Of a stretch of DNA of 48,666 bases, positions 43,826-48,666 are shown piece by piece (position 1 is the stretch's first letter; each line of letters begins with the position of its first letter). The notes beneath the pieces are model-generated. The model worked only from the letters and a program-made list of their open reading frames with translations. It did not search any database and had not been told where the DNA came from. Made by a program: the position numbers and the translations under genes. Source of the DNA: Gallionellaceae bacterium. Lineage in GTDB: Bacteria > Pseudomonadota > Gammaproteobacteria > Burkholderiales > Gallionellaceae. The stretch spans positions 203-48,868 of the forward strand of contig DMCN01000121.1 of NCBI GenBank assembly GCA_003445795.1, given 5' to 3'.

Positions 43826-44023
43826 ATGCTCATCCGCCTCGCGCTGTTGATCTCCATCCTGCTGATCGTTTCGTCAGCGTTGATGTATGCGCTGACCCGG
43901 GATCCGCGTTATCCGCGTTTCATCTGGCAAGTGGTGCGCTTCATGTTCTACACGCTGCTGGTGTTTGCTGCGCTGTACCTGCTTGAACGTTACGGTCTGG
44001 TGGCCTGGCAGGTGCTGGTCTAG
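43826..44023 (+). CDS. Small two-helix membrane protein, unknown
   Basis: A 65-residue protein with two hydrophobic segments (LIRLALLISILLIVSSALMY and FMFYTLLVFAALYLLERYGL) joined by a short charged loop, ALTRDPRYPRFIWQVV. I do not recognise a function. AAGGATAG precedes the ATG. It begins 13 bp after lpxC, so it probably shares the lpxC transcript. The loop pattern and place are similar to small uncharacterised proteins found next to lpxC in related genomes, a recollection that needs a search. Confidence 0.72.
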   Translation: MLIRLALLISILLIVSSALMYALTRDPRYPRFIWQVVRFMFYTLLVFAALYLLERYGLVAWQVLV

Positions 44024-44027
44024 CGTA

Positions 44028-45155
44028 TCAGTGGGAGGCCGAACGCAGCCAGCGTTCGAATGTCTTGTCACCGATCTCCCGGACGGGGAATTCGACGAAA
44101 GTGCCCTTGAATTTTGCCTGCTGTCCCAGTTGGTTGACCAGGCGGGTGCCGAATTCACGCTCGTCGAGTTCCGGCAGTTTCTGCTCATTGAAGCGTAGCG
44201 AGACCAGCTCCAGCGACTGCAAGATGCCATCGGTGTTCACCGTGACTTCCAGCAAGGCCGAGACGGCGGCCATCTTTTTGGCCGACAGACCGCCCACGCC
44301 GACGAAGTTGCCCAGCGAATAGGCGATGGGTCGATCCTTGTAGCACTCGACAGCGCGCAGTACATGCGGACCGTGGCCGACGACCAGATCGGCACCCGCA
44401 TCGACCATGGCGCGGGCGAAGGCGACGACGTTGCCGCGGTTCTCGCCGAAGAACATCTCTTCCTTGTCCTCGTGCCAGATCGCCGCTGGGCCTTCGGCTC
44501 CGGCGTGGAAGGTCACGATCACATATGCGCCCCCCGATTTGGCCTGACGTACGAGTTCGGTGTTCTGTTCCAGGTCAAACACCGAGGGGAAGCGGGACGA
44601 ATAGGAAAAGCCAAGCATGGCGACGTTGAGGCCGCGTACGCTGAGGGTGGCAAGATGGTCGCGCGGACCGACATAGGCGATGCCGGAGGCTTTGAGATTC
44701 ATTAGCGTGTCGCGAAAGCCGGATTCACCGAAATCATAGGCGTGGTTGTTGGCAACGTTCATGATGTCGAAACCCTCATCGCGCAACAGTGCCGAGTAAC
44801 GGGAGGGCATGCGGAACGCGAATTGACGACCGCCGCCGGGTGTCTTGGTGGTCTCGCCGCGTTCGCTGAGCACGCCTTCGAGGTTGCCGAAAGCGATATC
44901 CGCGTCCTTGATGATGCTACGCACCCCGGCAAAATAGCGCTCATCCCAGCTGGCGGGGATGTTGTCGACCACATAATTGTTGCCGAGCACGATGTCGCCA
45001 CCGAACACCATGCGCACAGTGTCCTGCGGGTCGCCCTTTTGTTCTGGATGTGTGCAGCCGCCTGCAAACGCGTTTTTTGAAAGCAGAACGACGCATAAGA
45101 AAGCAAATTGAATGAAGTATGGGAAGCGGGTGAGGGGGCGGCAATCAGCTGACAT
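44028..45155 (-). CDS. CapA-family (PGA_cap) exported protein
   Basis: A roughly 375-residue member of the CapA or poly-gamma-glutamate synthesis family, a metallophosphatase-like fold. Motifs: VRMVFGGDIVLGNNYVVDN, DADIAFGNLEGVLSERG, NVANNHAYDFGESGF, VTFHAGAEG, LVVGHGPHVLRAVE and YSLGNFVG. The N-terminus from the ATG at 45155 is a signal peptide (FAFLCVVLLSKNAFA before GGC), so the protein is exported; a lipoprotein with the Cys is conceivable. Longer starts at 45191 or 45218 are in frame. No capsule genes accompany it, so its role in this organism is unknown. Confidence 0.85.
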   Translation of the reverse strand: MSADCRPLTRFPYFIQFAFLCVVLLSKNAFAGGCTHPEQKGDPQDTVRMVFGGDIVLGNNYVVDNIPASWDERYFAGVRSIIKDADIAFGNLEGVLSERGETTKTPGGGRQFAFRMPSRYSALLRDEGFDIMNVANNHAYDFGESGFRDTLMNLKASGIAYVGPRDHLATLSVRGLNVAMLGFSYSSRFPSVFDLEQNTELVRQAKSGGAYVIVTFHAGAEGPAAIWHEDKEEMFFGENRGNVVAFARAMVDAGADLVVGHGPHVLRAVECYKDRPIAYSLGNFVGVGGLSAKKMAAVSALLEVTVNTDGILQSLELVSLRFNEQKLPELDEREFGTRLVNQLGQQAKFKGTFVEFPVREIGDKTFERWLRSASH

Positions 45156-45335
45156 CGGGCGGTATATATAAGTAGGTTTATCAAACGGCATGAGGCGAGA
45201 GAGGAGCAAGGGCTGCATGTTTCACCGCCGGATTATCTGATGGCACTGGCGAGTTCCGCAAGGATTGCCGCAATTCCCCTTCGATTAGCAATGGATGCTG
45301 CGGGGTGTGGCGGAAAGATTCGGCAGCAGGCAGCG

Positions 45336-45752
45336 TCAATGCTTCATCAGGCGTTCCAAAGCTGTTTTGAGCGGCGAATCGGCCAGATCTTCGTCCAGTT
45401 TGCCCAAGGCTTCGTGCGCAGCCTTGCTCAAGCTGCGCGGTACCGGGCGGTACTGCGGCGCGGGGGACACGACTTGCACCCTGATTTGAATTCCAGTAAC
45501 CTCGCATCCCCTTGCTTGAAAAAGGGAAATAAGTTCTTCGGTCATCTGGCGCAGCTTTGAGGCTACCGCCCCGTTGAAGGCCGCAAGGATCAGCATCTGT
45601 TGGTTTAATTGCAACACTTTGCTGCTACTGTATAAATTTGCCGGGGCGATGGCCTGATAATGCCTTTGCACAAGGGTCAATTGCCTGGCCCTGCTCGAAA
45701 GTAGCCGCAACTCCCGATCGGATGCCAGATAGGTGTTCAGACGGTTAGGCAA
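45336..45752 (-). CDS. DciA/DUF721 family protein
   Basis: About 138 residues. The core LNTYLASDRELRLLSSRARQ, VQRHYQAIAPANL, LAAFNGAVASKLRQMTEELI and VTGIQIRVQVVSP match DUF721, whose KH-like domain in DciA loads the DnaB helicase in bacteria without DnaC. The family usually begins two or three residues before this LNTYL, so a TTG at 45752 is chosen; an ATG further upstream would run deep into the divergent peptidase gene. No good ribosome site is seen. It lies between capA-like and the M23 gene, as is usual near secA in this group. Confidence 0.75.
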   Translation of the reverse strand: MPNRLNTYLASDRELRLLSSRARQLTLVQRHYQAIAPANLYSSSKVLQLNQQMLILAAFNGAVASKLRQMTEELISLFQARGCEVTGIQIRVQVVSPAPQYRPVPRSLSKAAHEALGKLDEDLADSPLKTALERLMKH

Positions 45753-45786
45753 GGTAAGTTGGGATTCACGAATTGAAGGGGATGAT

Positions 45787-46710
45787 GTGAATATTATTCT
45801 AGTTTCCAATCGGTTTGCAAAAGCACGCAGCATCACGCTGACCCGAGTGCATCTGCTGGCCTTGGCGATAATGGCTTCGGTCCTGTTCGTGGCAGCGGTG
45901 CTGGCGGCGCAGTACGCCATCGTACGCTTTCAGCCCGGTTTGATGGGCAACGAGTTGCGCGGCTGGCTGGCCAGCGCACAGCAGGACGAACAGCAGAAAG
46001 AGCAGGCTTACCTGCGCAAGAGCATGGATACGCTGGCAATGCGGCTGGGCCAGATGCAGGCGCAATTGCAGCGTCTTGACGGCTTGGGTGCCAAGCTGGC
46101 CAAGATGACCGGCATGAAACCGCAGGAATTCTCGTTCGGGCAGCCGCCTGCGCAAGGCGGCCCGTATGTTCCGGCGCCTTTGTCGCAAGAGATCTCGCTG
46201 ACCGCGATGGAACAGCAAATGGCGCAGCTGAATGTGTTGCTGAGCGACCGTAGCGACAAGCTGGTGGCGCTGGAGACCCTGCTGATGCAGGATAAACTGA
46301 GCAAGAAGCTGCTGCCGTCGATCGCTCCGACCACGGTGGGATGGTATTCCTCCAACTTTGGCTGGCGCACCGATCCCTTCACAGGCAATAGCGCGATGCA
46401 CGAAGGCGTCGACTACATGGTTCCCGGCGGAACCTCCATCCGTGCCTCTGCTGGCGGGATGGTGGTGTACTCAGACATGCACCCGCAGTATGGTAATATG
46501 ATTGAGATTGATCACGGCAACCAGGTCATCACGCGCTATGCGCATTGCTCCAAGTTGCTGGTCAAGGTCGGGCAGATGGTGCGGCGCGGGAAAGAGATCG
46601 CCTTGTCCGGAAGCACGGGGCGTTCCACTGGTCCCCACCTGCACTTCGAAGTAAGATACAAAGGCATCGCCCAGAACCCGGTGCGCTTCCTGGAAGACGC
46701 GGCCAGTTGA
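45787..46710 (+). CDS. M23 (LytM-type) metallopeptidase
   Basis: A 307-residue periplasmic, membrane-anchored peptidoglycan hydrolase or divisome regulator. One membrane helix (about 23-45), coiled-coil segments (60-100 and 140-172), and a C-terminal M23 domain with all metal ligands: His205 and Asp209 in MHEGVDYMVPGG, and His284 and His286 in STGPHLHFEV. Because the ligands are present it may be active, unlike EnvC or NlpD. A GTG preceded by GAAGGGGAT is the start. It is followed by a terminator, so it is separate from secA. Confidence 0.92.
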   Translation: MNIILVSNRFAKARSITLTRVHLLALAIMASVLFVAAVLAAQYAIVRFQPGLMGNELRGWLASAQQDEQQKEQAYLRKSMDTLAMRLGQMQAQLQRLDGLGAKLAKMTGMKPQEFSFGQPPAQGGPYVPAPLSQEISLTAMEQQMAQLNVLLSDRSDKLVALETLLMQDKLSKKLLPSIAPTTVGWYSSNFGWRTDPFTGNSAMHEGVDYMVPGGTSIRASAGGMVVYSDMHPQYGNMIEIDHGNQVITRYAHCSKLLVKVGQMVRRGKEIALSGSTGRSTGPHLHFEVRYKGIAQNPVRFLEDAAS

Positions 46711-46727
46711 TGCAACAGGCTTAATCG

Positions 46728-46757
46728 AAGGGTGAGGTGTCCGCCTCACCCTTTTTT
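46728..46757 (+). terminator. Terminator after the M23 peptidase gene
   Basis: AAGGGTGAGG and CCTCACCCTT form a perfect 10-bp stem around a six-base loop, followed by a run of T. secA starts 27 bp beyond it, so secA must rely on its own promoter or on read-through. Confidence 0.92.
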
Positions 46758-46783
46758 ATTTGTTAGCAAGCAGAAAAGACAGC

Positions 46784-48666
46784 ATGATCTCCAAATTGTT
46801 GAAATCCGTATTCGGCAGCCGCAACGACCGCCTGCTCAAGCAATATCGCCAGAACGTTGTCCGTATCAATGCGCTGGAGGCGGGGATATCCGTACTTTCC
46901 GACGACGAGTTGCGCGGCAAGACGGCCGAATTCAAACAGCGCGTACAGAACGGTGAAGCGCTGGACAGCATCCTGCCGGAAGCTTTTGCCGTCGTGCGCG
47001 AAGGCGGCAAGCGCGCCCTGCAGATGCGGCATTTCGATGTGCAGTTGATCGGCGGCATGGTGCTGCATTACGGCAAGATCGCCGAGATGCGCACCGGCGA
47101 GGGCAAGACGCTGATGGCGACCCTGCCCGCTTACCTGAATGCGCTGTCCGGCAAGGGCGTGCATGTGGTGACGGTGAACGATTATCTGGCCGCGCGCGAT
47201 GCCGAGTGGATGGGCAAGCTGTACAAGTTCCTCGGCCTGACTGTCGGTGTGATCCTGACCAGCATGGAACATGCGGACAAGCAGGCAGCCTACGGCGCGG
47301 ATATCACCTACGGCACCAACAACGAATTCGGTTTCGATTACCTGCGCGACAACATGGCCGGTACCGCAGGCGAGCGTTTCCAGCGCGGACTCAATTTCGC
47401 TGTCGTGGACGAGGTGGACTCCATCCTGATCGACGAGGCGCGTACCCCGCTGATCATCTCCGGCCAGGCCGAAGACAATCTTGATGTCTATCTGAAGATG
47501 GACAAGCTGGCGCCGAGTCTGAAGCGCCAGGCCGACGAGAATTCGCCCGGCGATTACCATGTGGACGAGAAGAACCACCAGATCCTGCTGAGCGAGATCG
47601 GTCACGAACACGCGGAACAACTGCTGGCGCAGGCGGGCATGCTGCCGGTCGGCGGTAGTCTGTACGACCCGGCCAACATCACACTGATCCACCATCTGTA
47701 TGCGGCATTGAAGGCACACAATCTGTTCCTGCGCGACCAGCACTACGTGGTGCAGAACGACGAAGTGGTGATCGTCGACGAATTCACCGGCCGTTTGATG
47801 TCCGGACGCCGCTGGTCGGATGGCTTGCATCAGGCGGTCGAAGCCAAGGAAGGCGTGGTGATCCAGAAAGAGAACCAGACGCTGGCCTCGATCACTTTTC
47901 AGAACTATTTCCGCATGTATCAGAAGCTGTCCGGCATGACCGGCACGGCGGACACCGAAGCCTACGAATTCCAGACCATCTATAACCTGGAAACAGTCAT
48001 CATCCCGCCGCACCGTCCGACAGTCCGCAACGACATGATGGACAAGGTCTATCTCAGCGCGCAAGAAAAATACACGGCGGTGATCGTCGATGTGCGCGAC
48101 TGTTACGAGCGCGGCCAACCGGTACTGGTGGGTACGACCTCTATCGAAACGTCAGAGCTTCTTTCCGGCATGCTGGACAAAGCCAAACTTCCGCATCAGG
48201 TGTTGAACGCCAAACAGCATGCGCGCGAGGCCGAGATCGTGGCGCAGGCAGGCAGCCCTAAAATGATCACCATCGCCACCAACATGGCGGGCCGCGGCAC
48301 GGACATCGTGCTGGGGGGCAACGTGGAGAAGCCGATTGAACTGGTACGCATGGACGACAGTCTCGATGCGGCAAGTAAAGAACAGCGCATCACTCAATTG
48401 CGTACCGAGTGGCAACCTGTCCATGAGCAAGTGGTTGCCAGCGGCGGACTGCACATCATCGGCACCGAGCGCCACGAGTCGCGCCGCGTGGACAACCAGC
48501 TGCGTGGTCGTTCCGGCCGTCAGGGCGACCCCGGCTCCAGCCGTTTCTATCTGTCGCTGGAAGACCCGCTGCTGCGCATCTTCGCTTCCGACCGCGTCTC
48601 TGCGATCATGAACAAGTTCAAGCTGCCCGAAGGCGAGGCCATCGAGCATAGCTGGGTGACGCGCGC
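46784..48666 (+). CDS. secA: Preprotein translocase ATPase SecA, 5' part
   Basis: ATPase that drives proteins through SecYEG. The frame is open to the window edge, giving 627 residues of about 900. Visible are the Walker A motif MRTGEGKTLMATLP, VVTVNDYLAARDAEWMG, Walker B DEVDSILIDEARTPLIISG, the preprotein cross-linking domain (about 220-370), and the second helicase domain with TNMAGRGTDIVLGG and LRGRSGRQGDPGSSRFYLS. The C-terminal helical scaffold and zinc tail lie outside. The ATG follows a weak AAAAG site. It starts after the M23 terminator. Confidence 0.97.
   Translation, partial: MISKLLKSVFGSRNDRLLKQYRQNVVRINALEAGISVLSDDELRGKTAEFKQRVQNGEALDSILPEAFAVVREGGKRALQMRHFDVQLIGGMVLHYGKIAEMRTGEGKTLMATLPAYLNALSGKGVHVVTVNDYLAARDAEWMGKLYKFLGLTVGVILTSMEHADKQAAYGADITYGTNNEFGFDYLRDNMAGTAGERFQRGLNFAVVDEVDSILIDEARTPLIISGQAEDNLDVYLKMDKLAPSLKRQADENSPGDYHVDEKNHQILLSEIGHEHAEQLLAQAGMLPVGGSLYDPANITLIHHLYAALKAHNLFLRDQHYVVQNDEVVIVDEFTGRLMSGRRWSDGLHQAVEAKEGVVIQKENQTLASITFQNYFRMYQKLSGMTGTADTEAYEFQTIYNLETVIIPPHRPTVRNDMMDKVYLSAQEKYTAVIVDVRDCYERGQPVLVGTTSIETSELLSGMLDKAKLPHQVLNAKQHAREAEIVAQAGSPKMITIATNMAGRGTDIVLGGNVEKPIELVRMDDSLDAASKEQRITQLRTEWQPVHEQVVASGGLHIIGTERHESRRVDNQLRGRSGRQGDPGSSRFYLSLEDPLLRIFASDRVSAIMNKFKLPEGEAIEHSWVTR

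Noticed and set aside
45181..45507. A 108-codon minus-strand frame between dciA and the CapA-like gene
   Set aside because: It overlaps the dciA coding end in another frame, has no domain, and lacks a ribosome site. The gap 45156-45335 appears to hold no gene.

Overview
The window is a stretch of chromosome from a betaproteobacterium with roughly 60% G+C. The evidence is the gene order: a complete mraZ-to-lpxC division and cell-wall cluster followed by dciA, an M23 peptidase and secA; phoU next to ppx; and the nadD-rsfS-rlmH-maf-rng run. The style is that of Nitrosomonadales, perhaps Gallionellaceae, but the family placement is an inference that I could not test. Almost everything is housekeeping. 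I see no prophage, insertion sequence with a transposase, CRISPR array or toxin system.

Layout. 1-3000: the end of an isochorismatase-fold hydrolase, a REP-like repeat, then proC, a YggT protein, a YggU protein and a secreted START-fold protein. 3000-4650: a long leader without a recognised gene, the HU gene, and an exported beta-carbonic anhydrase. 4790-8344 (minus): nadD, rsfS, rlmH, maf and rng, tightly coupled and ended by a terminator. 8364-8471: a small element with inverted ends. 8487-13052 (minus): fau, aceE and aceF. 13133-13328: a structured non-coding element. 13329-16985 (minus): ilvA, a CbbY-like phosphatase and ffh.

17080-19903 (plus): a CcsA-like protein, then rpsP-rimM-trmD-rplS. 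19974-21318: ogt and xerD. Next come tRNA-Ala(CGC) on the minus strand, rpiA, phoU, ppx, a small membrane protein and rnpB (RNase P RNA). 25339-43812 is the dcw cluster: mraZ, rsmH, ftsL, ftsI, murE, murF, mraY, murD, ftsW, murG, murC, murB, ddl, ftsQ, ftsA, ftsZ, lpxC. It opens with a strong sigma-70-type promoter and MraZ boxes. The last part holds a 65-residue membrane protein, a CapA-like protein and dciA (minus), then an M23 peptidase and the first two thirds of secA (plus).

How the genes work together. The dcw cluster makes the lipid-linked peptidoglycan precursor (MurC-F, MraY, MurG, Ddl, MurB), assembles the divisome (FtsZ, FtsA, FtsQ, FtsL, FtsW, FtsI) and commits lipid A synthesis (LpxC). 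Most neighbours overlap by 1-20 bases, so translation is probably coupled. The minus-strand runs cover NAD synthesis, ribosome maturation and silencing, RNA decay, and pyruvate oxidation. The rpsP run supplies ribosomal proteins and rRNA or tRNA maturation factors.

No clearly new system is visible. The best leads are small: a palindromic element that appears to have inserted in frame into ftsQ, a 108-bp MITE-like element between nadD and aceF, a folded element in the slot upstream of fau where 6S RNA often lies, and a possible 27-codon ORF with a near-perfect Shine-Dalgarno in the HU leader.
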